From contig NZ_JAQAGZ010000017.1 in NCBI RefSeq assembly GCF_027533625.1, positions 1 through 64,000 of the forward strand: DNA of 64,000 nucleotides. The letters run 5' to 3'. The position numbers and the translations under genes were made by a program. The notes under the pieces were generated by a model. That model was not told the origin of the DNA, did not search any database, and saw nothing but the letters and a program-made list of their open reading frames with translations. Below, piece by piece: positions 34,385-43,755 of this stretch. This DNA is from Paenibacillus gyeongsangnamensis (GTDB lineage Bacteria; Bacillota; Bacilli; Paenibacillales; NBRC-103111). The first letter of the stretch is position 1. Every line of letters begins with the position of its first letter.

Positions 34385-35281
34385 ATGTCCATCCAGTCAC
34401 CGATTGAAGAAATGTATGGAATCAAGGTAAAGGAAGCTGTAAATGTACATGATGTCATTAGGATCCAAACAGCTACGGATACCTATTGTTTAAAAAAATA
34501 TGATTTTCCGGAAGATAAGGTTCGGTTCATTACCAGAATTTTCTCCTGGCTTGAACAGTCCGGATTCACCCGCGGTCAAAGGGCTTTACCTACATTGATG
34601 CATTCAGCTTATGCAACTTATGATGGCTCTCATTACACACTAACGAACTGGGTTGACGGCCGCAAACCTGATTTCCAGCATGTTGACGAGCTTAAACAAG
34701 CAATACGAACCTTAGCCAAGTTCCATAAAATTTCGAAAGGGTTTCCAATAGAAGAAGCCCCACCCTCCAGAATCCTATATTCCAATCTCTATCATGGTAT
34801 CACGGGTTATAGAAATGAGCTTATTTTGTACAAACATACGGAGCATTTGGTTCCGTTATGCGATGAAGCTTTGGAATACTTAAGCCATCCCTTCGTTGTC
34901 GAGGCCATTGCAGCGGAACAAAGAGTCTCCGCATTTATACACGGCGATTATAATTATTCTAACTTAGTCAAAGACAAGAGGAGCAAGTTGCATGTCATTG
35001 ATTTTGATAATGCTTCCTTAAACGTTAGGATGAAGGATTTGTCCCATATTCTCCATCGAAATTTTGTTTGGGACGCAAGCGGGATGCTTCATTGGATCGA
35101 TTATTATCAGCAAAAACGACAGCTGAGCCAATACGATTTAACCCTCCTATACGCACTCTTGATTAATCCTTATCCTGTCTACCGAAGTATCAAGATCAGC
35201 GGTTTACGACATGCAAAATCGGTCATTCCGACGAAAACCCAATTAAAGCGATTTAAAAGGGAGCTGCGAGCTTTGCTGTGA
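34385..35281 (+). CDS. CotS-family spore coat / kinase-like protein
   Basis: A 298-residue protein of the CotS/YsxE/YutH family, which has an aminoglycoside-phosphotransferase-like kinase fold. Kinase-like motifs are FIHGDYNYSNLV (about 195-206, catalytic-loop Asp and Asn) and LHVIDFDNASLNVRMKDLSH (metal-binding Asp). The N-terminal lobe has SIQSPIEEMYGIKVKEAVN, typical of the family. Relatives are incorporated into the spore coat in the mother cell. GGAAGTGCGAGG precedes the ATG. No sigma-E or sigma-K promoter was identified with confidence. Confidence 0.85.
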   Translation: MSIQSPIEEMYGIKVKEAVNVHDVIRIQTATDTYCLKKYDFPEDKVRFITRIFSWLEQSGFTRGQRALPTLMHSAYATYDGSHYTLTNWVDGRKPDFQHVDELKQAIRTLAKFHKISKGFPIEEAPPSRILYSNLYHGITGYRNELILYKHTEHLVPLCDEALEYLSHPFVVEAIAAEQRVSAFIHGDYNYSNLVKDKRSKLHVIDFDNASLNVRMKDLSHILHRNFVWDASGMLHWIDYYQQKRQLSQYDLTLLYALLINPYPVYRSIKISGLRHAKSVIPTKTQLKRFKRELRALL

Positions 35282-35419
35282 TTCATCAGTGACACCTCGT
35301 TACAGTGGTCCCCTTCCCTCCTCGATCCTCCCCTCACATCTCTTTCTTGCTATTTGTCCCTTTCAATTCGCTTGCAATTTGAATATGCTGAAGGACTAGT
35401 TATGAAGGAGGTGATATCC

Positions 35420-35779
35420 ATGCTTCAGCTCAATGGAATCGTAGGGGGAAATGCTAGCATTGCCGTAGGCCCCAGGAAAACCTTATTACTTCAGCAAATC
35501 GTGATTAACGTTAGAAAAGGACAGAAGCTCGTGTTAAAAGACATTAGTTTTCTGTTTAACAACGATGCTTTCGCTATTAAGGTAGAGGCCCAACCTTCTC
35601 CCGGCACTTTTATAGCAAGGGGAGGCGCCGGCGATTTGCATCCCAATAAAGTGCTGTTCAACAATAATTCGGGGGCAGAAGTTCGGATCTTTTTGCTTGT
35701 AAGTGCCGTGAACAGAGCAAGGAATACACGTTCATTAAGCCGTTCGGATAGCTGGCATTTGAACCTCCGGCTGCGGTAA
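35420..35779 (+). CDS. conserved-looking small protein, function unknown
   Basis: A 119-residue soluble protein (MLQLNGIVGGNASIAVGPRK...). It is rich in beta-strand-like alternation and has a basic C-terminal half. The start at 35420 has the near-perfect site AAGGAGGTGATATCC; the frame extends 22 codons further upstream without a site. It follows the CotS-like gene by 138 bp on the same strand. The strong ribosome binding site supports a real gene, but I recognise no domain. Confidence 0.6.
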   Translation: MLQLNGIVGGNASIAVGPRKTLLLQQIVINVRKGQKLVLKDISFLFNNDAFAIKVEAQPSPGTFIARGGAGDLHPNKVLFNNNSGAEVRIFLLVSAVNRARNTRSLSRSDSWHLNLRLR

Positions 35780-35794
35780 TCTACAGTTATGAGC

Positions 35795-36499
35795 TTAAGA
35801 AATCAGTCTCGCAATAAGGAAAGCTGCGCCGGCTGCTAGTCCGCCTGTGAGTGTAGTTGCCGCGGCGCTCTTCCATGCGTTTGTCCCCATAAACTTCCCC
35901 TTGGCGTAACCAAACACGAACAGGGCGATGAGCGTAACGATAATGGAAACCCATAACGCGCTCCGGGACTGATGAATCAGCATGTACGGAGACAGCGGGA
36001 TAAGACCGCCAACAATGTAAGAAATCCCAATCGTAAGTGAACTGTTCCTTGCGCGTTTGGGATCCGGCCTTTCAAGTCCTAGTTCATGCTTCATCATGAA
36101 ATCAAGCCACCGCTTATCGTCCGAGCATATGGCATCCGTTGCCTGTTGAAGTGTGGTGCCTTCAAGACCTAGACCGTTTAAATAATCTTCCACTTCTTGT
36201 CGTTCCCGATCGGGAAGGTGCTGAATCTCCCACTGTTCTCTGTTAAGTTCCGATTCATAATGCTCTGCGTCCGTACGGGCTGCAAGATATCCTCCAAGCC
36301 CCATCGCGATGGAGCCTGCTGCCATCTCGGCTATTCCCGCTATTACAACAGTGGCCGTCGTGTCCAGTGTGCCTGAAAGTCCAGCGGCTAAGGCAAAGGG
36401 TACGGTAAGGCCATCAGACATGCCAATAACAATATCACGGACCGTTTCCGAGGCACGAAAGTGTTTTTCAGTGTGTTCATATGGCTTCGTATTCGGCAT
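35795..36499 (-). CDS. VIT1/CCC1 family membrane transporter
   Basis: A 234-residue protein with five predicted membrane segments. The N-terminal VRDIVIGMSDGLTVPFALAAGLSG and the IAEMAAGSIAMGLGGYLAARTDAEHYESEL segment, a mix of membrane and acidic cytoplasmic metal-binding helices, are signatures of the vacuolar iron transporter (VIT1/CCC1) family. These move Fe(II) or Mn(II). The start at 36499 has GAGGAG eight bases upstream; the frame extends 33 codons further into the terminator region. It is downstream of the DUF1003 gene on the same strand, separated by a strong hairpin. Confidence 0.85.
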   Translation of the reverse strand: MPNTKPYEHTEKHFRASETVRDIVIGMSDGLTVPFALAAGLSGTLDTTATVVIAGIAEMAAGSIAMGLGGYLAARTDAEHYESELNREQWEIQHLPDRERQEVEDYLNGLGLEGTTLQQATDAICSDDKRWLDFMMKHELGLERPDPKRARNSSLTIGISYIVGGLIPLSPYMLIHQSRSALWVSIIVTLIALFVFGYAKGKFMGTNAWKSAAATTLTGGLAAGAAFLIARLIS

Positions 36500-36540
36500 C
36501 CTATGCGCTCCTCTCCGAAATATCATTTTATCGTTTCCCT

Positions 36541-36590
36541 TAAAATTCCACATGCTGCTGTCTTTTATGACAGTTGCATGTGGAATTTTA
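36541..36590 (-). terminator. long stem-loop after the DUF1003 gene
   Basis: The 15-bp arms TAAAATTCCACATGC and GCATGTGGAATTTTA are perfect, with an inner CTGTC/GACAG pairing. It lies just past the stop codon of the DUF1003 gene at 36595 on the minus strand and before the VIT1 start. Confidence 0.75.
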
Positions 36591-36594
36591 ATCT

Positions 36595-37152
36595 TCAAAG
36601 TTTCTGTTTATCGGAAGTCTTCTGATGAGTAAGCTCATTCAGCATTTGCTTAATCCGGTTTAATTGTTTTTGCATTTCCACATTTTCTTGTTCCGCCTTA
36701 TAGTTGATCGCAAAGTCGATCATTGCTTCATGTTTATCGCGAGCCGCTTGGCGATTTTGGCTCATCAAAATAACAGGGGCTTGAAATCCCGCTATGAATG
36801 ACAAAATCAAATTGAGCAAAATAAAAGGTGGCGGATCGAAAGGCTTCAAGAAACTATTCCAAACGACCCAACCCAATAGAAAACAAGCAAATAGGATAAT
36901 AAAATTCCAACTGCCCCCGAACGAGGCTATGGAGTCTGCAAACCTTTCCGACCATGTATAGTTTCTTTGTTGTTCCAGGTTAAGTCTGGATTTAATACGA
37001 CCTTTATATTCAGTGATCAATTTCTCCAGCCGCTTCACATGCATTTCATTCAATTCCTGCAGTTCATCTTCTTCATTCTCCAAAGTATCGATGATGGATA
37101 CTTCATCTTCAATTTTCTCCTTTAGCCGATACTTCTTCACATCCTTAATCAT
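36595..37152 (-). CDS. DUF1003 domain-containing membrane protein
   Basis: A 185-residue protein. The N-terminal half is charged and probably helical or coiled-coil (EEDELQELNEMHVKRLEKLI). Then come two close membrane helices (FIILFACFLLGWVVWNSF and FILLNLILSFIAGFQAPVIL) and the family signature ending in MSQNRQAARDKHEAMIDFAI. DUF1003 proteins are inner-membrane proteins of unknown function. The start at 37152 is preferred because AGGAGGTGG lies just upstream. It may be co-regulated with the VIT1-like gene. Confidence 0.88.
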   Translation of the reverse strand: MIKDVKKYRLKEKIEDEVSIIDTLENEEDELQELNEMHVKRLEKLITEYKGRIKSRLNLEQQRNYTWSERFADSIASFGGSWNFIILFACFLLGWVVWNSFLKPFDPPPFILLNLILSFIAGFQAPVILMSQNRQAARDKHEAMIDFAINYKAEQENVEMQKQLNRIKQMLNELTHQKTSDKQKL

Positions 37153-37230
37153 CAAATCCACCTCCTATTCTAAATTTTAAACTAATTATTTATGATAGAA
37201 TCCTCGATTGAGTCGGTATTGAGAGCAAAA

Positions 37231-37252
37231 GGCTGCCGATTCATCGGCAGCC
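37231..37252. terminator. terminator after the Spo0E-like gene
   Basis: GGCTGCCGAT/ATCGGCAGCC is a perfect 10-bp stem with a two-base apparent loop. It is 28 bp beyond the stop of the Spo0E-like gene on the minus strand. Confidence 0.6.
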
Positions 37253-37279
37253 CTTAGTTATATAACTTATTATCAAAAA

Positions 37280-37465
37280 TTATATATGAACCCACTTACG
37301 GATGAGAAATGACCGATTCTCGTATTTTTGTAAACGAACGATATAATAATCCAACTGCTGACTTAAATTAATGACTTCCTGATCCAATAATCCCTTTTCT
37401 AAAGCTAGCTGAATCATATTTTCTCGAAGCTGTTCAATTTTTAAATTCAAAAAATATTTTGACAA
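37280..37465 (-). CDS. Spo0E-like sporulation regulatory (aspartyl phosphatase) protein
   Basis: A 61-residue cytoplasmic protein. The segment NLSQQLDYYIVRLQK matches the Spo0E-family signature (S-Q-x-L-D-x-x-I-x-x-x-Q/Y). The family dephosphorylates Spo0A~P and so delays sporulation. The start is TTG at 37465 with AGGAG nine bases upstream. It faces the gerK operon across about 170 bp. Close paralogues are common in Paenibacillus. Confidence 0.8.
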   Translation of the reverse strand: MSKYFLNLKIEQLRENMIQLALEKGLLDQEVINLSQQLDYYIVRLQKYENRSFLIRKWVHI

Positions 37466-37683
37466 CCCACTCCGCTCCTCTTATTTATATTGCTTTCATT
37501 TTAGGACTTTTTATCAGAGAAGTATGTCAAAACCTGTCGTGCAATCGTGAACAATTCGTAACAATTTTAGTAAAAAATGCGTCCTAGCAGCGACCGGATG
37601 AATATTTTTTAGAAAAATGAGGAAGCCTTACGAAATGAATGTTAGCTATTCTTAACACTTTATGCTGCAAGTGGGGAAGCGAC

Positions 37684-38778
37684 ATGGCCAATTCCAAAGC
37701 TGGAATCAGCTTTTTGCAACTGTTTATGCTCATGATGCTCTTTAACGGGTTGATCAGCCATGTCATCGTAAATCCGGTACTGCTGGATGCGGCCGGCAGG
37801 GATGCCTGGATATCGGTATTGCTTACCGCCGTATTGTATCTCCCTTGGTGTGCCCTGGTTGTTTATATCATGCGGAAATCGAACGGGCAAAAGCTGCAGC
37901 CGTGGCTGGCACAGCAAACAACCCCGTTACTGTCGTGGTTAATGCTCGCTCCCATCGGCTTACAGCTCTATTTGATCGGAATCATGACGTTACTGCATAC
38001 GACGATCTGGACTGTAGCGAATTATTTACCTGCCACCCCGCAGTATGTATTGATCATTGTTACCATTGTCGTCTCACATTACACGGCCAAACACGGAATC
38101 CGTACAATTGCGATCGGTGCCGGAATATTGCTCCCGCTTGTCGTTTGTCTCGGTTTTTTCGTGTCGATAGCGAATACTTCGGACAAAGATTGGTTCATGC
38201 TGAAGCCTTTTCTGGAACAAGGTTGGAAGCCTGTCTTCAACGGGATGCTGTTCGCCGGGGCGGCGTTTTGCGAAATAACGTTGGTGCTGCTGCTCCAGCA
38301 TCAACTGAAAACGAAGGTGAAGGTATGGCAGATGACACTGCTCGGACTTGTCCTCGTTTATATTACGCTTGGTCCGATCGTTGGAGCAATTACGGAATTC
38401 GGTCCCAAGGAGGCGGCCAAACAAATGGTGTCGCCTTATGAGCAGTGGCGTCTTGTAAAAATCGGGAGTTATATCGAGCATGTCGACTTTTTATCGGTTT
38501 TTCAATGGCTTTCCGGAGCCATGGTACGAATCAGTCTCGCACAATTTTTGCTGGCCGATCTGCTGCCCTTCCGCAAAACTCAATCGCGTAACCGGTTTAC
38601 CCTAATCATTACTTTGAGCTATATTGTTCTAGCAATCGTCATAAGCAATTATCATTCGTTTTATCTGGAAATGTTCGAGAAATATTTGATCATTTCCTTA
38701 TTCGCCATTCTGACCTTGACTTCGATTTGGATTGTCATCGCCTGGTTTGCCAAACCCTTCAAGGAGGGAACTTTATGA
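37684..38778 (+). CDS. gerKB: spore germination protein, GerKB-type permease
   Basis: A 364-residue inner-spore-membrane protein with about ten membrane helices, of the GerAB/GerKB (endospore germination permease) family. It begins MANSKAGISFLQLFMLMMLF, as usual for the family, and contains LLHTTIWTVANYLPATP and the IEHVDFLSVFQWLSGAMVRI segment near its end. It is proposed to bind the germinant or form an ion channel with the A and C proteins. The start at 37684 is chosen because it fits the family N-terminus; the frame runs 15 codons further. The stop overlaps the ATG of gerKA (ATGA). Confidence 0.92.
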   Translation: MANSKAGISFLQLFMLMMLFNGLISHVIVNPVLLDAAGRDAWISVLLTAVLYLPWCALVVYIMRKSNGQKLQPWLAQQTTPLLSWLMLAPIGLQLYLIGIMTLLHTTIWTVANYLPATPQYVLIIVTIVVSHYTAKHGIRTIAIGAGILLPLVVCLGFFVSIANTSDKDWFMLKPFLEQGWKPVFNGMLFAGAAFCEITLVLLLQHQLKTKVKVWQMTLLGLVLVYITLGPIVGAITEFGPKEAAKQMVSPYEQWRLVKIGSYIEHVDFLSVFQWLSGAMVRISLAQFLLADLLPFRKTQSRNRFTLIITLSYIVLAIVISNYHSFYLEMFEKYLIISLFAILTLTSIWIVIAWFAKPFKEGTL

Positions 38779-40259
38779 ACGACTGCAAGCCTGTTCAGGC
38801 AACGGCTTGGACCGAACAAAAGCTGCGTCACCTGTTCCAAAATTCCTTCGATGTGCAAATTCAACTTATACGTTTTGATGAGAACGGCGATGGTTCCGAT
38901 ACCTTGCTGATTTATTCGAAGGGCTTGTGCGATACTTCTCAAATCGCGAAAACCGTACTTCCGGATTTGAATCAAATGTATCGGCAACATGGCTTCGATC
39001 CGCTGTTAAACGGACGTACGTTCGGCCTGCTGCCGCTAATTCTCTTCGAGGGAGAGATCCTCAAGGAGCAAATTACGGATTCGGTATTCCAAGGTGATCT
39101 TGTCATCGTTTTCATGAAAACAAACGTTATGTACAAGCTTAATATTGGCAAACGCCCGGAACGCTCTCCCGAAGAGTCAAGCACCGAGATTTCGATTAAA
39201 GGACCTAGAGACGGCTTCGTGGAAAATTATTCGATTAATATCGCGTTGATCCGTAAAAGGATTCGAAGCAGCTCGCTTTGCTGTGAAACCATAGTGCTCG
39301 GACGAAGAACGAGAACGAACATCGCTTTGATGTATTTCCAGGATCTATTGTCTCCCGACATCCTGAAAGAAGTCCGCTCGCGGCTGAATAAAATCGATGT
39401 GGATGGTATTTACAGCATCAATCAGTTGGAGGAATTGCTCGCCGATGTCAAGTACCCTATATTTCCTTTGCTCGCTTGTTCCGGGCGTCCCGATTATGCA
39501 GTCAGCAGCCTGCTTGCCGGAAGATTCGTCATTATCATCGACGGCAATCCGTTGGTTTTAATCGGTCCCGCTACGTTCGGGCTCATATTGAAATCGCCGG
39601 AGGATGTCCATTTCAGCTTTCAGTACATATCGTTTGCCCGTTTGGTCCGTTTGCTTAGCTTTTGGCTTTCCGTGCTGCTGCCAGGCTTTTGGGTCGCTTT
39701 AACTGCTTTTCATCAGGACCAAATCCCTTTCCCTTTAATGGCCACGATATCGGTGGCACGACTAGGTCTGCCTTTATCGGCGCAATTGGAGATGTTCGTG
39801 CTGCTGCTGCTCCTGGAAATTTTCCGTGAAGCGGGCGTACGGCTGCCGCAATCGATCGGTCAGACGTTGACCGTCATTGGCGGCTTGGTGATCGGCGATG
39901 CCGCCATTCGTGCCGGCCTCGTTTCGCCTTCCGTTGTCGTCGTCGGTGCCATAACGGCGGTGATGGGAGTCACACTCGTTAACCAAACGCTCAGCACCGT
40001 TGTCAGCGTTATTCGGTTCGTCATTTTTGTCGCTTCTTCGATCATAGGCATGTACGGGCTTATACTGGGCTTGATTTTGCTTCTGTTTTATATGGCTAAG
40101 CTGCGGTCATTCGGCGTTCCCTATTTGGCGCCGTTATCTCCGCCCTTTTTTAAAGACATAATGAAAGGATACCTGCGACCGCCCTGGCGCAAATTGAAGC
40201 ATCGCCCTGCAGAACTTCACCCCATAGATCCGGATCATAGCGGGGATGACGACCGATGA
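38775..40259 (+). CDS. gerKA: spore germination protein, GerKA-type
   Basis: A 494-residue GerA-family protein. It has a soluble N-terminal domain (about 1-240, with the KRPERSPEESSTEISIKGPRDGF linker region), then a membrane region of five or so helices (from about 300), including RVRLPQSIGQTLTVIGGLVIGDAAIRAGL-type helices, and a C-terminal cytoplasmic tail ending near PPWRKLKHRP. The E-x-x-x-x-GPRDGFVE segment is the family signature. The ATG overlaps the gerKB stop (ATGA) and follows AAGGAGGG. The stop in turn overlaps the gerKC start (ATGA), so all three subunits are translationally coupled. Confidence 0.93.
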   Translation: MNDCKPVQATAWTEQKLRHLFQNSFDVQIQLIRFDENGDGSDTLLIYSKGLCDTSQIAKTVLPDLNQMYRQHGFDPLLNGRTFGLLPLILFEGEILKEQITDSVFQGDLVIVFMKTNVMYKLNIGKRPERSPEESSTEISIKGPRDGFVENYSINIALIRKRIRSSSLCCETIVLGRRTRTNIALMYFQDLLSPDILKEVRSRLNKIDVDGIYSINQLEELLADVKYPIFPLLACSGRPDYAVSSLLAGRFVIIIDGNPLVLIGPATFGLILKSPEDVHFSFQYISFARLVRLLSFWLSVLLPGFWVALTAFHQDQIPFPLMATISVARLGLPLSAQLEMFVLLLLLEIFREAGVRLPQSIGQTLTVIGGLVIGDAAIRAGLVSPSVVVVGAITAVMGVTLVNQTLSTVVSVIRFVIFVASSIIGMYGLILGLILLLFYMAKLRSFGVPYLAPLSPPFFKDIMKGYLRPPWRKLKHRPAELHPIDPDHSGDDDR

Positions 40260-41410
40260 GAAAAACAGCAGTCAGCACCGCGCTAGCCTGCTTCATGATC
40301 GTGTTCCTAACCGGCTGCTGGAATTCCAAAGAAATTCAAAAAATGGCCTACGTGACGGCGATCGGCCTCGATTACGAGAACGGGAAATATATTACGTATG
40401 TTCAAGTGCTCAACTTTTCCAATATAGCCAGGGGTGAGACCGGAGAAGTAGGCAAAAACGTACCGGCTTGGATCGGCAAAGGGGAAGGCGTCACCGTTAC
40501 GGAGTCGTTCAATTCCATCTACTCAACTTCTCAGCTAAGGATATTTTGGGGACATGTGAAAGCGATTGTCGTGAGCGAACGCTTTTTGAAAAATAGTGAA
40601 CGGGTAAAGGAAGCATACGATATGTTAAACCGTTACCGGGAAGTCCGGTATAACATATTGTTATACGGCACGAAAGAGCCGCTGCGTGACATATTAAGCC
40701 AGAAATCGATTCTCAACCTGTCTCCGCTTGATACTTTAATGGATACATATGCGCAGATGTATTCCCAGCGCTCGTTTATATTGCCGACATACGGTTATAA
40801 AATCATTGCTCAGTTCAATGAGCCCGCGGTTTCAGCCACCCTTCCTTCCCTGTCCATCGATCGCAAATCATGGTCCGAGGATAAGCGTGAGCGGCCGATG
40901 TTCAGAATCGACGGAGCTTATTATTTCCACGCTCAACAATTGACCGGCTGGCTTTCCGAGAAAGACCTCGAAGGGTATCGGTGGCTGCAGACCAAGCTGG
41001 AGCGCTCTCCGATCAATATTCCGGATAACAGCAGCCCCGACGCCGCGGTTGTGCTGATAAAGCCGAATGTACATTTTCAATACGTCGTTAAACATGGGAA
41101 ACCCTACTTCAGCATTCATTTGACCATGATGGCTTACGTGGATGAAATGGTCCGCAATTTATCAAAGAAGCAGATCGAAGAGAAATCCGCACAAGTGATC
41201 AAAGTACAAATAATAGAAACATACAACAAGGGATTAAGTATTCAAGCGGATGTCTTGAAGCTTGGGGAGTATTTGTACCGGGAAAATCCGAAGCTGTGGC
41301 AAAGCCTGCATCATGACGGCGAGCTTATAATTGAACCGGATTCGCTGGACTCGATTGATGTGAAAGTCACGCTGATGCATACCGGCAAATACAAAGGAAG
41401 AGTAGATTGA
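40256..41410 (+). CDS. gerKC: spore germination lipoprotein, GerKC-type
   Basis: A 384-residue Ger(x)C lipoprotein. A signal peptide ends in VFLTGCWNSKEI, with the lipid-modified Cys in the usual GCW(D/N) context. The N-terminal and C-terminal halves have family signatures (LRIFWGHVKAIVVSERF; KKQIEEKSAQVIKVQIIETY). It is anchored to the outer face of the inner spore membrane as part of the germinant receptor. It is last in the B-A-C operon, overlapping gerKA by four bases. A second, broken copy of a Ger(x)C gene lies at 45547-46386. Confidence 0.93.
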   Translation: MRKTAVSTALACFMIVFLTGCWNSKEIQKMAYVTAIGLDYENGKYITYVQVLNFSNIARGETGEVGKNVPAWIGKGEGVTVTESFNSIYSTSQLRIFWGHVKAIVVSERFLKNSERVKEAYDMLNRYREVRYNILLYGTKEPLRDILSQKSILNLSPLDTLMDTYAQMYSQRSFILPTYGYKIIAQFNEPAVSATLPSLSIDRKSWSEDKRERPMFRIDGAYYFHAQQLTGWLSEKDLEGYRWLQTKLERSPINIPDNSSPDAAVVLIKPNVHFQYVVKHGKPYFSIHLTMMAYVDEMVRNLSKKQIEEKSAQVIKVQIIETYNKGLSIQADVLKLGEYLYRENPKLWQSLHHDGELIIEPDSLDSIDVKVTLMHTGKYKGRVD

Positions 41411-41612
41411 CGAATCAACAGCGGCGGCAGCCCTTCATGGTTGCTGCTGCCTACCTTATTAGCGTGCATTTTCTCCTTAATTAAAAACTTGATTTTTCCG
41501 CTGCATCGAATGAAACAAATTCCTCTCCTTGTTGATAAAGCGAGCGCTTTCTTAGCTTCCTGAACTGCATCCATGAGCATCTCTCCCCTTTCTTTCCACA
41601 TTATACGATAAG

Positions 41613-42290
41613 CTACCTCACTCGTTTTCTTCCGACCGCGCAAAACCACATAGGAACACTTGGCGCGGCATCGTCAGATAAGGGTTCATCCAGGCGCACG
41701 ATTTCAAATCCGGCCGATTGGAACCCGTTAATATACTCCGAAATCGGACGATGGTAGGAACCAACGATGGAACGGATGGTTCCGACGCCATGAGATTTCC
41801 ATTATTGCGGAGCATAATGGGAAACCTTTCTCCCGCCCTCTTTCAAAGGATAACTAAAAGGCGACTGAAAACAAGGATGCATAATAGTCCAGAACATCGT
41901 TCCGCCCGGGGCAAGAACACGATGAACGGTGTGAAATACCGCCATAAAGTCGGGCACATCCATCAGCATCAAATTGGAGACCACATAATCCATCGAACCG
42001 TCGGAAATGGCTTTCAAATGCATCGCATCATCATGAATCCACTCGACAGAACTGGATTTAGTACGGGCAAGAGCAAGCATCTTTTCACTAAGATCAACTC
42101 CTGTTACTTTAGCCCCCTTGACCGAAAGCTCAGCACTGAGCTCCCCCGGCCCGCAGCCGATATCGCAAATGTGCTTTCCTTCCATTTCTCCTTCCTTCGC
42201 TAATTGCTCCAAGATGTACATGTACCTTCTCAGACCATCTTTTTTTACCGTCTCCTCGTACTTTTCGGCAATGAAATCAAAATTGCTCAT
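41613..42290 (-). pseudogene. class I SAM-dependent methyltransferase with internal in-frame stop
   Basis: The frame begins MSNFDFIAEKYEETVKKDG and has SAM-binding motif I (ICDIGCGPGELSAELSVKGA) and VTGVDLSEKML. It stops at TAA 41802-41804, after HYAPQ, at 162 residues. Translation in the same frame beyond the stop gives WKSHGVGTIRSIVGSYHRPI and then SEYINGFQSAGFEIVRLDEP, ending at a TAG at 41613-41615. That is the normal end of such methyltransferases. So a single base change (probably Tyr TAT/TAC to TAA) made a premature stop. It is likely a recent pseudogene unless the stop is read through. The intact length would be about 225 residues. Confidence 0.8.
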
Positions 42291-42553
42291 ATTCCCCGTC
42301 CTCCCGCTTCCAAGTGATCAGTTTATGATTTTATAGTAGTGGCGGAAAGTCATTTTGTAAAATATGTAAATTCGAACGTATCATTCTAAATCTTAGATTG
42401 TTAATTTAAAACCTATACCAATCAGCGATACGTTAAAGGAGCAATTAGGGAAGCTTCGGTAATTATGGAAATTGAAAAACCAGCCTAAGGGACTGGTTCG
42501 AGGTTGAATAACTGGGATTGATGCGATCGAACTCCCGCTTCTTAAACTGGCTA

Positions 42554-43055
42554 TCAATTGTTTTCTTTAAAGAACAGCGCTCTTATGGCGAATCGAGGCA
42601 AAATCAATTGTCTTCGCCATCTCGAAGGTTGATTCATTAATCTAAACAGCCATTCAATATTCAGCTTCTGCCAAATTAACGGCGCCCGCTTTACTTTTCC
42701 GGCTATGATATCGAGACTTCCTCCGACACCTATAGCCATTTTGGCATGAAGCTTGTTTTTATACTTATGAATCCATCGCTCGGCATAGGGAGCCCCGATG
42801 GCAACGACTAGAACATCAGGTCTTAAGGAACCGATCTCTTCGACAATCTTAACTTCTTCCGCAGCTTGATCAGCAGGTCGCAGCCTGTAACCCGTTCAGG
42901 AAGCGGATTCCCCTTCAAGCGCGATACCGTGACGATTCCAATACCGTCGGCTGTAATAAGTCCCGCCTCGTCAATAATCTTGCGTAACTGATCATCATGT
43001 TGACAAGCCATTGTAATTTCCGGATTCAGCGTAAGCACAATAATCGAATTACGCT
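42554..43055 (-). pseudogene. WecG/TagA/CpsF glycosyltransferase, degraded
   Basis: Two minus-strand fragments belong to one family that adds N-acetylmannosaminuronic acid or N-acetylmannosamine in wall polymer synthesis. The upper (43038-42823) reads TLNPEITMACQHDDQLRKII and ITADGIGIVTVSRLKGNPLP. The lower (about 42890-42554, another frame) reads RPDVLVVAIGAPYAERWIH and MAIGVGGSLDIIAGKVKRAP. The N-terminus is missing because a TAG precedes the first fragment. The middle of the protein, about 45-50 residues around the LGA..G motif, is also deleted, with a frameshift at the join. It is clearly non-functional. Confidence 0.8.
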
Positions 43056-43087
43056 AACGATTCCTAGGGAATTCAGCTGCTATTTTA

Positions 43088-43609
43088 TCATTTTATCCAG
43101 AATCTTTTTACAACATTTCCGTCTTCCTCCACGTAATTTGAATCCGGTATTCCTCCATTTCTCAAAATCGTTCTTTCGGATGCGATATTGTTTTCGTCAC
43201 AAACAACAAGGACATCAGCAATTCCTAAATCTTTTGCCTTTTGCAGGGATAAAGCTAATAATATGCTGGCGTAGCCTTTTCTTCTCTCTGTCGGACGTAT
43301 TCCGTATCCAATATGCCCGCCGGAGTGGAATAATTTTTCCGTTAAACGATGCCTGATGTTAACAGCGCCTACGATCTTTTTTTCCTCCTTAAGCAGCCAG
43401 AACGTGGAGGCAGGTACCCAGTGATCCGGTAAGTTCTCCTCTTTCTCGGAGTCATGGAGGAATTGAATCATCGCTTGGAAGTCTGAAGGGTCTTTACTAA
43501 TAACCCAGGGCACCATTGACTCTCCGCTTTCCATCCATTCTTGATAAAAAGCGAGATATTCGTCTTTTAAGTCAAAAGTCGGTTTGACCAAAGACAAACG
43601 CGTCTCCAT
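43088..43609 (-). CDS. GNAT family N-acetyltransferase
   Basis: A 173-residue acyltransferase of the GNAT superfamily (Acetyltransf_3/RimJ-like). The acetyl-CoA-binding motif A is GYGIRPTERRKGYASILLAL (about 100-119), with the typical Arg-Arg-x-Gly-x-Ala. The strand before it and C-terminal ERTILRNGGIPDSNY also match. The start at 43609 has GGGGGTGAGG just upstream; the frame extends seven codons further. The acceptor (amino group of an antibiotic, protein or metabolite) cannot be predicted. It stands alone between a pseudogene and the sulfite-oxidase-like gene. Confidence 0.9.
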   Translation of the reverse strand: METRLSLVKPTFDLKDEYLAFYQEWMESGESMVPWVISKDPSDFQAMIQFLHDSEKEENLPDHWVPASTFWLLKEEKKIVGAVNIRHRLTEKLFHSGGHIGYGIRPTERRKGYASILLALSLQKAKDLGIADVLVVCDENNIASERTILRNGGIPDSNYVEEDGNVVKRFWIK

Positions 43610-43755
43610 CTCCTCACCCCCGGATACCATATTTATCCTATAGTATCACAAAATAACACAATTGGCCTCCTGCAATGGCAAAACACCGATCCACCGCCTC
43701 ATATATTACATTCTCATTCTATTTAAGTCCCGCTTGGTGAATCCCCCTGCGAATA

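Noticed and set aside
41311..41649. Minus-strand frame with a good AAAGGGGAGAG site (DAVQEAKKALALSTRRG...)
   Set aside because: The first 40 residues look protein-like, but the frame then runs antisense through the gerKC end. It may be a small gene that lost its stop; not enough support to call.
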